Source of the DNA: Actinokineospora diospyrosa
Lineage (GTDB): Bacteria; Actinomycetota; Actinomycetes; Mycobacteriales; Pseudonocardiaceae
Direction: 5' to 3'
Length of the DNA stretch: 64,000 bases
Assembly (NCBI RefSeq): GCF_024171925.1
Contig: NZ_JAMTCO010000007.1
Coordinates: 310,001 to 374,000, forward strand
Position 1 is the stretch's first letter, and each line of letters starts with the position of its first letter. Shown piece by piece: positions 43,831-52,517 of this stretch. Under the pieces are notes generated by a model that was given only the letters and a program-made list of their open reading frames with translations, was not told the DNA's origin and did no database searches. A program made the position numbers and the translations under genes.

Positions 43831-44097
43831 CGTCGTTTCGGGTCTCAATTTGGGTCTCAGTGGTCCCCGGTCAGAGGCTGATGACCTGGGCCAAGTCGCC
43901 TTCGTCGTCGTCATTCTCGGTGCCGTCGTTGAGGTTCCACATACGAGTACACGAACTCTGTGGGCGAATGACCCCATGAGTTGATCTACGACATCGCCCC
44001 AATGTGGCGAGCATGCCTTCATGCCACTCGCCGGACTGTGTGTTGCAGTTCCATGTCGCCTGGGCGTGTCTCGGCATGAAGCCCGAGGCTGGCAACG

Positions 44098-44124
44098 AAA
44101 AAACCCGGCCCACGAGAGGCCGGG
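44098..44124 (-). terminator. Minus-strand terminator below the NYN remnant
   Basis: CCCGGCC-CACGAGA-GGCCGGG stem with an A6 tract on the plus strand at 44098-44103, which becomes U6 in the minus-strand transcript. A classic Rho-independent terminator about 47 bases past the NYN remnant's stop. Confidence 0.8.
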
Positions 44125-44170
44125 CGGGTATGAGCCCAAGCGTAGCTACAGACTTGCGAGAACCGCAACG

Positions 44171-44467
44171 TCACCAGCCAAGAGGCTTCGTGTAGCCGCC
44201 AGCCGGGTCGGGCAACTGTTGACCTGTGTAGTCGGACGTGTTCAAGCTTCGCCACCAGTGGTGACCAGCGCCGCTGGTCTGCCTCTGTGACAGCGCGCCT
44301 GCCGTGTAGCCCGACGACACCAACAGGTACCCGCCGCTAAGCCTCGTGCACGGGCATCCGGAGGTCGCTCGAACGTCCAGCCAGCGCCAGCCAGGTGTGC
44401 TTCGGCCGCAAGCCTCTCTCCCGCCGTAGTACAGGTTGTAGCCATCGACGGAGATACCAACTCGCAT
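44171..44467 (-). pseudogene. NYN-domain (PIN-like nuclease) gene with internal deletion
   Basis: Begins MRVGISVDGYNLYYGGREA, a clear NYN-domain start with the first catalytic Asp (VDGYN). The remaining acidic residues and about 100 further residues of the domain are missing. The frame continues into an unrelated-looking tail (HHWWRSLNTSDYTGQQLPDPAGG...) and stops after 98 residues. The family is normally about 200 or more residues. Interpreted as a cargo gene of the integrated element that lost its middle. Confidence 0.65.
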
Positions 44468-44558
44468 CTAGGGACCCTATCGGCAGTCGCCTCGCTGCCA
44501 CGTGCGACGGGGTGACGCAGTTCGGGGCCGTCCGGGGTGCGTCTGCTGTTGCAGGCGG

Positions 44559-44580
44559 CAAATCCCCCATCCTCCGCCAC
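44559..44580 (+). repeat. attR-type repeat (copy of tRNA-Ser 3' end)
   Basis: Exact 22-bp copy of 43763-43784, with no tRNA body attached. Marks the right edge of the integrated remnant. Confidence 0.85.
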
Positions 44581-44583
44581 TGA

Positions 44584-44615
44584 GAGCGCCGGTCACCCAC
44601 GGGTGACCGGCGCTC
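44584..44615. terminator. Terminator at the end of the binding-protein/cyclase operon
   Basis: Perfect 15-bp stem (GAGCGCCGGTCACCC and complement) with a minimal loop, just downstream of the minus-strand stop at 44622 and just outside the attR copy. Can work in either direction. Confidence 0.8.
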
Positions 44616-44621
44616 CGGTCG

Positions 44622-45881
44622 TTAGTGGAGGGCCGCGCGCATGTCCTCGGCGAGTTGGTCCAGCCTCCCGGGTACGCCCTCCACCCGGTCTAGGGCGCCG
44701 TGCAGGCTTTCTTGCATCAGGTCTGAGATGCGGTCGTATTGCGGGGTCTGCACGCGGTCTCGCGCGGTGATCAGGCTGCTGTGCAAGACGTCCAGGTAGG
44801 GGAACTTGCTGCGCAGTACGGGGTCGTCGTAGAGGCTCCGGACTGTGGGGGCGAAGCCGCCCTTGGCGAAGAGTTGTTGTTGTTCGTCTTTGTCTGTGTA
44901 GAACCGGATGAAGTCGCGGGCGGTCTCTTGGTGTTGTGAGCACGGCGAGATGGCCAGGTTCCACCCGCCGAGGGCGCTTGGGCCGGGGAGCGTGGTTACG
45001 CCTACCTGGTGCGCCACGGGGGAGGTCGGGCCGGTCACTATCGGGTAGATGTAGGGCCAGTTGCGCATGAAGAGTGCCTTGCCCGCTTGGAAGCGTTCGC
45101 GGCTGCGTTCCTCGTTGAACCCGGTGGCAGCGCGGGGGATCCACCCGTCGCGGAGGCCTCGGGCCAGGAGTTCTACGCCCTGTTTGGCTGCGGGGGAGTT
45201 GATGGTGATCTCGCCGTTGGTGGTCAGGTCGCCGCCTTGAGACCAGATCGCCTCTAGGGCGTTCACGGTCAGGCCTTCGTAGCGGGAGAGTTGACCAACG
45301 TAGCCGTCGATGTCGTAGATGGTTCGTAGTTCGTTGGCGGTCTCTGCTAGTTCGGTCCAGTTCGTCGGTGGCTTCTTGTGTTGCTGCTCCAAGAGGTCCT
45401 TGCGGTAGTACAGGAGGCCTGCATCCGTGCGTGCTGGGATCGCGTAGAGGGTGTCGTCCACTGTGGCGTTCTGTACCGGCACGTCCAAGAACTTGCCGAT
45501 GTCGAACTCGTCTGGGTTCAGCGGTAGCAGGTACCCGGCGCGGGCGAACTCGGCTGTCCAGACAGCGTCGACGGTGATGACGTCGTTGCAGCGGCCTCTT
45601 GCGCCGGGCAGGGCTCCGTCTTGGGCGGCGGCGACGAGGGATGCTCGGTGGGCGTCGGAGGAGGGGGATTGCTCGACGAAGGTGACCTGTTCCTTGGAGC
45701 CGCGGCGGTTGTTCCACCGCTCCACCAAGCGTTCCAACTGCTTGCCCTCGGTGTTGTCACGACCGTCCACGAATGTGATGGGGCCTCTGGCGTGTACGCG
45801 GTCGGCGTCGGGACGTTCGGTAGCGCAAGCGCCTGTCGCGACGAGCACGACGGCCAGGTAGGCGCAGCAGAGCTTGTTCAT
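44622..45881 (-). CDS. Extracellular solute-binding lipoprotein (family 1, sugar type)
   Basis: 419 residues. Signal peptide with a weak lipobox ending in Cys (VATGAC near residue 19). A family 1 periplasmic binding fold follows: ITFVDGRDNTEGKQLERLVERWN, VITVDAVWTAEFARAGYLLPL, LYAIPARTDAGLLYYRKDLL, MRNWPYIYP, GGWNLAISPCSQ. ABC sugar importers use such proteins, but no permease or ATPase is near. It starts two bases after the cyclase-vWA fusion gene and is therefore expressed with it, pointing to a sensing role. Confidence 0.88.
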   Translation of the reverse strand: MNKLCCAYLAVVLVATGACATERPDADRVHARGPITFVDGRDNTEGKQLERLVERWNNRRGSKEQVTFVEQSPSSDAHRASLVAAAQDGALPGARGRCNDVITVDAVWTAEFARAGYLLPLNPDEFDIGKFLDVPVQNATVDDTLYAIPARTDAGLLYYRKDLLEQQHKKPPTNWTELAETANELRTIYDIDGYVGQLSRYEGLTVNALEAIWSQGGDLTTNGEITINSPAAKQGVELLARGLRDGWIPRAATGFNEERSRERFQAGKALFMRNWPYIYPIVTGPTSPVAHQVGVTTLPGPSALGGWNLAISPCSQHQETARDFIRFYTDKDEQQQLFAKGGFAPTVRSLYDDPVLRSKFPYLDVLHSSLITARDRVQTPQYDRISDLMQESLHGALDRVEGVPGRLDQLAEDMRAALH

Positions 45882-45883
45882 CT

Positions 45884-48223
45884 CTACCCCCACAGTCCCA
45901 TCGCCACCAGGTTGGTCAGTTTCGCTGTGTCTTCCTCCACCGACGTCAGGTCGATGCAGGTGCCCTCTGTCGCCTTCGAGAGATCGCTCAGGTGCGCCAC
46001 CCGGCATCCCCCTGCTTGCAGGCTCACCACTATGAGCCGCGTAGCCCTCTTGTCCTGAGCGCTTACCTTCACCTTCAGCGCGGACTCGTCGATCTGGCTG
46101 GGAACAGCGGTAGCGGCATCGGTGAACATGACCAGTACGTCCCTACCGTCCACAGATGGGTCTGCCCGCAGTCGGTCTGTACCTGCCTCGAGCGCGTTGT
46201 AGACGTCAGAGTTGTTGCGGGACAACGGTAGGTCCGGGCTGGCCGCACTGCGGAGCGCTGATGTCTGTCCTGGGCCTAGCGGCACCACGTCCCTGACCCC
46301 ACCGCCGAAGGTCATCAGGCCGACCTCGTCCGCGTCGCTGAAATGCTGCAGCAGCCTGCGGACCAGTTCGGTCGCTGCCCGCACCCGCGTCCCCTGGACG
46401 AACGGCGCGCCCATCGTCGGCGCGGTGTCCACCGCGAACAGCACCCTCGGGTGCTGGCTGCCAAGCTCCGCCGCGTCCCGGACCTGGTCGAACGCGGTCA
46501 GTGGGCTGACCATCAGCTCAGCGGGCAAGGATGGCGCGGGACCTTCGTCGCGGCCGACCTGTCCAGAAGCGTCGCGAAAACCGTTGTTGCGCAGGAATGT
46601 CGTAGCGGTCGGGCTCAGCAGGTACGCGTAGAACCTATCGATCACCTGACTGCGCTGCCGGTGCTCGGGACGGTCTGTCCATCGCACGACAACGAACGGG
46701 TAGTCCTGGATGGGGGAATCCAGTTCGAGGTAGAGCGGGACCAGCCCTTCGGGACGCTGCGAGGACGCAGAGCAGTCGCTGCCCAAGGGCCTACCGCGGT
46801 TGTAGTCGAAGACTGCTTTCTCCGACACAAGTGCGGCCAACCGCCCGGGGGCGTCGCGCATCGCACACAGCAGGCTTCCGCTGTCCTTGCCTCTAGCGAA
46901 CGGGATCTCTCGCTCGGCCTTGTGCACTGTTAGCGCTACCGGATCGGTGCGCATCACGGTTGGCGTGAGCTGTGGTTCTCCCAACCGGTGCTGGTAGTAG
47001 GCGATGGTGGTGAGCATCCCGGCGCTGGAGTTGCTCACGTCCGGCCTGGTGATGGCCTTGGTCACGGCTGCCTGCGCCAGGGTCGGCCAGGAGATCCACT
47101 GCTGGTCGCCCGGGTGCAATGAGTCGACCATGCCGGGTGGGGTGGCGAGCACGATCGGGGATCGCGCAATCCCCGGCCGCGGTTCCAGGGTCGCGCCGAT
47201 ACCCGGCGACTTGGCCAGCTTGGTCCGCACGTGGTCGAGGTCGATCGTGCTGTCCGGCAGCCACACGTGCGGCTCCGGGCCGTGGTCGCGCAGGTCGATG
47301 CGCCCGGACCAACCCCGGCTGAGCGCCTCGACCGCGCCTAGGTAGGTATCGGCAACTACCAGCAGGCGAGCCTGCCTGCACCCGTTCTCATCGGCCTGGT
47401 TCGACTCCCGCTCGAAGTTCAACGCGAGTTGCCGCAGCGTCGGTGCCATCTCTGTTGAGGTGAGCACGTTGACCTGCACCGGGTTCGCGCACCGGGTATC
47501 CGGGGCGTTCGCTCCCGCCAAGAGGTTCGTGGTGGGGGCGACCAGGAGCAAAGCTGTTAGAACTACCGCCTGCCAACGTGGACGAGGAAGCCGGAGCGTG
47601 GGCAGCTTCGGCTTAGGCAGCCGCACTTTCGGTTTCGGCGAGGCGCGCCTGTTGGGATAGTCCGGGGTGCAGATCCACGCCTTGGTGTCGGTTTCCTTGT
47701 GTCGCACGGTGCAAGAGCGGTAGATCGTCGGATTCGCGGCGGGCTGATGCTTCACCACGTGTTCGTAGAACCAGTCCGACACTGCTAGCGCGAGAACGCC
47801 GGGGGAGTCGGCAAGAGCGTCGCGCAACGGTTGGGAATCCAGCAGCCGAAAGGCGTGGTTGAGGTCCCGGCCGTGCTTGCCGTTGTCGTCGCTGCCGACC
47901 TCACCGGCGTGGATCGCCACCCGTAGTCGCATCTGCGTTTCCGGGCCGTGATCGGCGTTGTGCTCGCGCAGCGCGGCAGCCAGTTCGTGCGGGAGGGAAG
48001 CCACCAGTTCCCGCTTCGGCAGGTCCGGGATGAGCAGGAACAGGCCGTCGCCACGGTCCTCGTGGTAGCCCCACGGGACTCTTGCCCTGCCGAGCGCGTG
48101 GCGCAGTGCGGCATAGAGGCCGTCACGCACCACCTTCTGGTGACGGTCGGTACGCCGGACGTCGCCGTAGCTCTCGACGTCGACGGCGAGAATGCTCGCG
48201 TGCTTGTCCTCAGAATGGGACAC
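45884..48223 (-). CDS. Nucleotide cyclase-like / TM / solute-binding / vWA fusion protein
   Basis: 779 residues. (1) Residues 8-180: class III cyclase-like domain with metal Asp in LAVDVESYGD, second Asp in RGDGLF, and the N-x3-R pair in LNHAFRLL. (2) A basic Pro/Lys linker and one transmembrane helix near 215-235. (3) About 245-570: extracellular binding-protein-like domain (VNVLTSTEMAPTLRQLALNFE..., FVVVRWTDR). (4) About 590-779: vWA domain whose MIDAS motif reads DTAPT instead of DxSxS. The parts suggest transmembrane signalling from an outside ligand to a cytosolic nucleotide messenger. GTG start with GGGAGCAGGGC ahead of it. Confidence 0.8.
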   Translation of the reverse strand: MSHSEDKHASILAVDVESYGDVRRTDRHQKVVRDGLYAALRHALGRARVPWGYHEDRGDGLFLLIPDLPKRELVASLPHELAAALREHNADHGPETQMRLRVAIHAGEVGSDDNGKHGRDLNHAFRLLDSQPLRDALADSPGVLALAVSDWFYEHVVKHQPAANPTIYRSCTVRHKETDTKAWICTPDYPNRRASPKPKVRLPKPKLPTLRLPRPRWQAVVLTALLLVAPTTNLLAGANAPDTRCANPVQVNVLTSTEMAPTLRQLALNFERESNQADENGCRQARLLVVADTYLGAVEALSRGWSGRIDLRDHGPEPHVWLPDSTIDLDHVRTKLAKSPGIGATLEPRPGIARSPIVLATPPGMVDSLHPGDQQWISWPTLAQAAVTKAITRPDVSNSSAGMLTTIAYYQHRLGEPQLTPTVMRTDPVALTVHKAEREIPFARGKDSGSLLCAMRDAPGRLAALVSEKAVFDYNRGRPLGSDCSASSQRPEGLVPLYLELDSPIQDYPFVVVRWTDRPEHRQRSQVIDRFYAYLLSPTATTFLRNNGFRDASGQVGRDEGPAPSLPAELMVSPLTAFDQVRDAAELGSQHPRVLFAVDTAPTMGAPFVQGTRVRAATELVRRLLQHFSDADEVGLMTFGGGVRDVVPLGPGQTSALRSAASPDLPLSRNNSDVYNALEAGTDRLRADPSVDGRDVLVMFTDAATAVPSQIDESALKVKVSAQDKRATRLIVVSLQAGGCRVAHLSDLSKATEGTCIDLTSVEEDTAKLTNLVAMGLWG

Positions 48224-48404
48224 GCCCTGCTCCCGGTGGGTCGCCTCAGGGCGTACAGGGTACCGCTGAGCTGTGGGCGACGATGAGCTGAATCACACCT
48301 ATAGGGGTGGCTTGTCCTTGATGTGTCCGGTGGCGAGTGCGCAGGGTGTAGGGCCACCGGCCCCGCCGGGGGTGCGATCGCGAGCATCCCGCTACACTTG
48401 CCGA

Positions 48405-48490
48405 GGACCCCGCGCGGTGTTCATCTCGCGAACCTCCCCAGGGCCGGAAGGCAGCAAGGATAAGCGGGCTCTGGCAGGTGCGCGGGGTCC
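48405..48490 (+). ncRNA. ffs: Signal recognition particle RNA (4.5S, small bacterial type)
   Basis: The ends pair as GGACCCCGCGC (48405-48415) with GCGCGGGGTCC (48480-48490). The apical region carries the SRP signature GGGCCGGAAGGCAGCAAGGATAAGCGGG-type symmetric and asymmetric loops (GGAAGGCAGCAA core near 48443-48460). It binds Ffh and targets nascent membrane proteins. Length about 86-90 nt. Location next to dnaX-recR is typical for actinobacteria. Confidence 0.9.
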
Positions 48491-48501
48491 CCTTCGTCAG
48501 C

Positions 48502-49506
48502 TCACACCTTCGCCGGGGCCAACCCCACGATCTCCGCGACCCGCTCGTAGCTGCGCAGCCGGTCCGCGTGGTCGAACACGTTCGTGGTGATCATCAGCTC
48601 GTCCACCCCGGTCTTGGCCAGCAGGTCGTCGATCTTCGCGCGCACCGTCTCCGGCCCGCCGATGATCTGCGAGGCCATCCGCTCCTCGATGAACAGCCGG
48701 TCCAGCTCGGTGTACGGGAAGGCGGCGGTCTCCTCGGGCGAGGGCAGCCGCCCCGGTGACCCCTTGCGCAACTGCAGGAACTGCAGCGCGGCAGGCTCAG
48801 CGAGGCGCAGCGCGGTCTCGTCGTCCTCGGCGCACACCACGTTCGCCGCGATCATCGAATACGGCTTGGACAGGGCCGCCGACGGCTGGAACTTCTCCCG
48901 GTACAGCGCCAGCGCGGGCAGGGTGTTCTCGGAGCTGAAGTGGTGGGCGAACGCGAACGGCAGCCCGAGATACCCGGCCGCCTGAGCGCTGTAGCCGCTA
49001 GAGCCCAACAACCAGATCGTGGGCTGGTTACCCAATGCGGGCACGGCAGTGACACCGTTCGAGTCACGTCCGGTGAAGTAGTTCGTCAGCTCGACGAGCT
49101 GGTCGGGGAAGTCGTCGGCCGACAGCGACCCCTGCGAGCGCCGCAGCGCCCGCGCGGTGATCTGGTCGGTCCCCGGTGCCCGCCCGATGCCCAGGTCGAC
49201 TCGACCCGGGTGCAGCGCCTCCAGCATCCCGAACTGCTCGGCGACCACCAGAGCCGGGTGATTTGGAAGCATTACCCCGCCACTACCGACCCGGATGCGC
49301 TCGGTGGCCATGGCGATGTGGGCGAGCAGTACGGCGGGCGCGGAACTGGCGATACCGGGCATGTTGTGGTGCTCGGCGACCCAGTACCGGTGGAATCCGA
49401 GCCGCTCGGTCGCCCTGGCGAGGTCGAGGCTGTTGCGCAGCGCCGTGGTCTCCGATGAGCCACTGGCCACCGGGGCGAGGTCGAGGACCGAGTACGGGAT
49501 AGGCAC
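48502..49506 (-). CDS. LLM-class flavin-dependent oxidoreductase
   Basis: 334 residues, luciferase-like TIM barrel of the single-component subgroup. [53 protein letters not shown] is characteristic, as is [13 protein letters not shown] start at 49506. It probably oxidises or reduces an unidentified small substrate with F420 or FMN; this branch (VAEHHN) usually uses FMN. Divergent from dnaX. Confidence 0.9.
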   Translation of the reverse strand: MPIPYSVLDLAPVASGSSETTALRNSLDLARATERLGFHRYWVAEHHNMPGIASSAPAVLLAHIAMATERIRVGSGGVMLPNHPALVVAEQFGMLEALHPGRVDLGIGRAPGTDQITARALRRSQGSLSADDFPDQLVELTNYFTGRDSNGVTAVPALGNQPTIWLLGSSGYSAQAAGYLGLPFAFAHHFSSENTLPALALYREKFQPSAALSKPYSMIAANVVCAEDDETALRLAEPAALQFLQLRKGSPGRLPSPEETAAFPYTELDRLFIEERMASQIIGGPETVRAKIDDLLAKTGVDELMITTNVFDHADRLRSYERVAEIVGLAPAKV

Positions 49507-49574
49507 GTAACGCCCAACGCCGCCGGGGGCGGTCGGATTCCCGGGCTGTCGGTGCCGACCGGTAGTGTCGCGGC

Positions 49575-51536
49575 GTGGCGCTCGCCCTCTACCGCAAGTA
49601 CCGGCCTGCGACCTTCGCCGAGGTCGTCGGGCAGGAGCACGTCACCGTCCCGCTGCGCACGGCATTAGCGGCGGGCAGGGTCAACCACGCGTACCTCTTC
49701 TCGGGACCCCGTGGTTGCGGTAAGACCTCCAGCGCGCGGATCCTGGCCCGTTCGCTCAACTGCGAGCAGGGCCCCACCGACGAGCCCTGCGGTACCTGCG
49801 ACTCTTGCGTCGGCCTCGCCCCCAACGGCCCCGGCACGGTTGACGTCGTCGAGCTCGACGCGGCCAGCCACGGTGGTGTCGACGACGCCCGCGAGCTGCG
49901 CGACCGTGCCTTCTACGCCCCGGCCAGCTCCCGGTACCGGGTGTTCATCGTCGACGAGGCGCACATGGTCACCACGCAGGGCTTCAACGCCCTGCTCAAG
50001 ATCGTCGAGGAGCCGCCGGAGCACCTCGTCTTCATCTTCGCCACCACCGAGCCGGACAAAGTTCTGCCGACCATCCGGTCCCGCACGCACCACTACCCTT
50101 TCCGGCTCATTCCGCCCAGCTCCATGCGCGAGCTGCTCGAGCGCAACTGCGCCGCCGAGGACGCCAAGGTCGAGCCCGCGGTGTTCCCGCTGGTCATCCG
50201 CGCGGGCGGCGGTTCTGCCCGCGACACCCAGTCGGTGCTCGACCAGCTCCTCGCGGGCGCAGGCCCAGAGGGTGTCACCTACGAGCGCGCGGTGTCGCTG
50301 CTCGGCGTCACCGACGTCGCGCTTATTGACGACATGGTCGATGGTCTCGGCGCAGGCGACGCGTCCGCTGTCTATAGCACCGTGGACCGGCTGGTCGAGG
50401 CTGGTCACGACCCGCGCAGGTTCGCCTCGGACCTGCTCGACCGACTACGCGACCTCGTCTTGTTGCGCGCGGTGCCAGACGCGGCGAGCCGCGGGCTGGT
50501 CAACGCGCCGGAAGACGAGTTGGACCGGATGGTCGGGCAGGCGGAACGGCTCGGTGCGGCCACCTTGTCGCGATACGCCGAGATCGTGCACACCGGCCTA
50601 GTAGAGATGCGTGGCGCTACAGCGCCGAGGTTGTTGCTAGAGCTGCTGTGCGCGCGCATGCTCCTGCCTGGCGCGGTGCCAACTGACGCTGCCGCCGACT
50701 CGGCTGTATTGCAGCGGTTGGAGCAGATGGAGCGGCGGCTGTCCGCAGCCCCCGCCGCGGCTGAGGCCCCTGCTCGGCAGGTGGTTTCCCGTCCTTCGCA
50801 GCGCGCGCCCGAGCCCACTCGAGCACCCGCGCCCGCCCGCGAACCAGTGCGTGAGCCCGCTCGCGCGCCCGAACCTCCGCGCGCAGCTGAACCCACGCGC
50901 GCTCCCGCTCCTGAACCGGCACCCCCGCCCGCTCCTGAGCCGACTCCTGAACCCGCCGCGCCCGCCCCGGAACCAGCCGCGGCCGGTGCGCTGGACGCGA
51001 CGGCGATCCGCCGGGTGTGGCCGGAGTTGCTCGCAGCGGTCCGTGCGGTCAGCCGCAGCACCGAGGCGATGCTGACCAACGCGACGGTCCAGTCGGTCGA
51101 GGGCGAGACCGTGGTCATCGCCCACCCCGCCGCACCCTTGGCCCGCCGCCTCGGCGAGCCGCGCAACACCGACGCCATCGCCCAAGCGCTGGCCAGCGTG
51201 CTCGGCGGCCGATGGCAGGTCCGCTGTGTACACGCCGAGCCCGGCGCGGCAGTAGCCGCGCCGGGCCGTCAAGCGCGACCCGCCGCCGAGCCGCCCACCC
51301 GCACCTTCGAGCCGACTCGGCGCCAAGCGGCCGCGCCCACGCCGCCGCCCGTGGACGACATCCCGCCCCCGGAACCGCCGGAGCCGGATCTCCCCCCGGA
51401 GCCGGAAGACGAAGAAGAGATGATGGCGCAGGCAGCCCAGAAGCCGGACCCGTCAGCGCGTCAGCGGGATCCGGAAGAGGCCATGCTCAAGCTGCTGGCC
51501 GAGGCGTTGGGTGCCCGCCCCGTCGAGAGCAGCTAG
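49575..51536 (+). CDS. dnaX: DNA polymerase III gamma/tau subunit
   Basis: 653 residues. AAA+ clamp-loader module: Walker A GPRGCGKT (about 44-51), four zinc Cys (LNCEQG...CGTCDSC), Walker B with VDEAHM, sensor-1 FATTEPDKV and SRT arginine finger. A Pro/Ala/Glu-rich linker (about 395-480), a tau-like DNA-polymerase-binding region (about 480-560) and another disordered tail follow. It loads the sliding clamp and couples polymerases at the replication fork. GTG start. Slippage to the short gamma form is not evident. Confidence 0.96.
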   Translation: MALALYRKYRPATFAEVVGQEHVTVPLRTALAAGRVNHAYLFSGPRGCGKTSSARILARSLNCEQGPTDEPCGTCDSCVGLAPNGPGTVDVVELDAASHGGVDDARELRDRAFYAPASSRYRVFIVDEAHMVTTQGFNALLKIVEEPPEHLVFIFATTEPDKVLPTIRSRTHHYPFRLIPPSSMRELLERNCAAEDAKVEPAVFPLVIRAGGGSARDTQSVLDQLLAGAGPEGVTYERAVSLLGVTDVALIDDMVDGLGAGDASAVYSTVDRLVEAGHDPRRFASDLLDRLRDLVLLRAVPDAASRGLVNAPEDELDRMVGQAERLGAATLSRYAEIVHTGLVEMRGATAPRLLLELLCARMLLPGAVPTDAAADSAVLQRLEQMERRLSAAPAAAEAPARQVVSRPSQRAPEPTRAPAPAREPVREPARAPEPPRAAEPTRAPAPEPAPPPAPEPTPEPAAPAPEPAAAGALDATAIRRVWPELLAAVRAVSRSTEAMLTNATVQSVEGETVVIAHPAAPLARRLGEPRNTDAIAQALASVLGGRWQVRCVHAEPGAAVAAPGRQARPAAEPPTRTFEPTRRQAAAPTPPPVDDIPPPEPPEPDLPPEPEDEEEMMAQAAQKPDPSARQRDPEEAMLKLLAEALGARPVESS

Positions 51537-51588
51537 TGGCTCGACTCAGAACGTGAGACATGGTCGACGTTCTGGGTCGCGCCACTAG
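51533..51588. terminator. Hairpin between dnaX and the convergent propeller gene
   Basis: 22-nt arms 51533-51554 and 51567-51588 pair with two mismatches around a 12-nt loop. The arms include both stop codons (CTAG at each end), so the element is shared by the two genes. Confidence 0.7.
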
Positions 51589-52493
51589 GAGACGGACACC
51601 TGTCGCACGGTCGCTGAGTCTGCCTGCACCACGGCGACCTCATCGGCGACCGTTCGCACTGCCACCGCGCGGGAGTTCGGCGACCACAAGAGGTCTTCGA
51701 TCTCCGCGCCCACCGCGACCGACCGCAAGAACCGCCCATTGTCCGTTTGGTGCAACGACAACTCGCCGCCCACCGCGATGGCCACACGTCGTCCATCAGG
51801 GGCCGTCCACCCGTGGGCGCTCGGGTCCAGCGACACCACCACCGGGTGCCAGCTCTCGCTGCCCACGTCGAACCGGACCAGCCGAGCCGAATCCGACTCA
51901 TATTCCACGGCCGTCAGCCGGGTCGAATCCGGCAACCACCGCAGGTTCCGCCGACCCCGCTCGGCGGGTTCAGGCGAGATCAACCGAACGTGGTCGTCTT
52001 CGGTCACCGGCATTGTGTCGACGAGGACAAGCTTGCGGGGCAACCGAATCGCGATGTGGCGACTGTTAGGACTGACAGCCGCCTCTATGACCGAGCCGCC
52101 CCGGTCATAGACCGCTTGTTCTTCGCCTACCAGGACATTGCGGATGACGACGCTATAAAGCAGCCGGTGCTTCCGGTTGGTCCGGTAGACGATGCGCCCA
52201 GGGAGTACCCCCAGGAGTTCGTTCGCGTGGTCGTCGGAACCAACCAGTGGGGTGACCTTGCCGCCGACCCGCACCAACGAGAGCTGGGCGGGCGTGCCGT
52301 GTTGGAGCACGACCTTGCGCTCACCGGGCAGGTAGCGCGCGGTGGCGAGATCCGGTACCCGGGCCACTTCCCTGGTCGCACCCTTGGCATCGACCTCCAC
52401 CAAGCGGACCGGGTCGGCAGCCGCCCCGTTCCCCGCCAGCGCGATCAGCAGCCGCTCCTGCTCGTCGACGTCGAGCACCCGCATCCCGGACAT
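51585..52493 (-). CDS. Beta-propeller (WD40/TolB-like) protein
   Basis: 302 residues made of repeating beta blades: VIEAAVSPNSRHIAIRLPRKLVLVD, NLRWLPDSTRLTAVEYES, DLLWSPNSRAVAVRTVADEVAVV. These show the (W/V)SPDSR-x-[IV]-A-[IV] TolB/WD40-like pattern. No signal peptide. Ligand unknown; similar propellers act as scaffolds. ATG 52493 preferred because AAGGTGGAG precedes it. Ends 25 bases before a lipoprotein amidase gene's end region (52518), same direction, so probably co-transcribed with it. Confidence 0.65.
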   Translation of the reverse strand: MSGMRVLDVDEQERLLIALAGNGAAADPVRLVEVDAKGATREVARVPDLATARYLPGERKVVLQHGTPAQLSLVRVGGKVTPLVGSDDHANELLGVLPGRIVYRTNRKHRLLYSVVIRNVLVGEEQAVYDRGGSVIEAAVSPNSRHIAIRLPRKLVLVDTMPVTEDDHVRLISPEPAERGRRNLRWLPDSTRLTAVEYESDSARLVRFDVGSESWHPVVVSLDPSAHGWTAPDGRRVAIAVGGELSLHQTDNGRFLRSVAVGAEIEDLLWSPNSRAVAVRTVADEVAVVQADSATVRQVSVS

Positions 52494-52517
52494 GATCTCC
52501 ACCTTGTCACAGCGGGC

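Larger units (their letters stand above)
43784..44170. other. Gene-poor part of the tRNA-Ser insertion remnant
   Basis: Two hairpins (listed) and scraps of frame on both strands without start signals. A short minus-strand tail near 43871-43940 ends in an acidic stretch (NDGTENDDDEGDLAQVISL) and could be the last piece of a lost gene. Confidence 0.4.
43763..44580. mobile_element. Remnant of an element integrated in tRNA-Ser(GGA)
   Basis: About 0.8 kb bounded by two identical 22-bp copies of the tRNA 3' end, the usual mark of tyrosine-integrase insertion. Inside, GC is visibly lower and reading frames are broken. There is one internally deleted NYN-domain gene, a minus-strand terminator, and no integrase, so the element is decayed. 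The hairpin at 43796-43830 just inside the left end could be the terminator of the tRNA gene. Confidence 0.75.

Noticed and set aside
50820-50990. Pro/Ala/Glu repeats in dnaX as a separate repeat element
   Set aside because: They are in frame and form the usual disordered linker of actinobacterial gamma/tau subunits.
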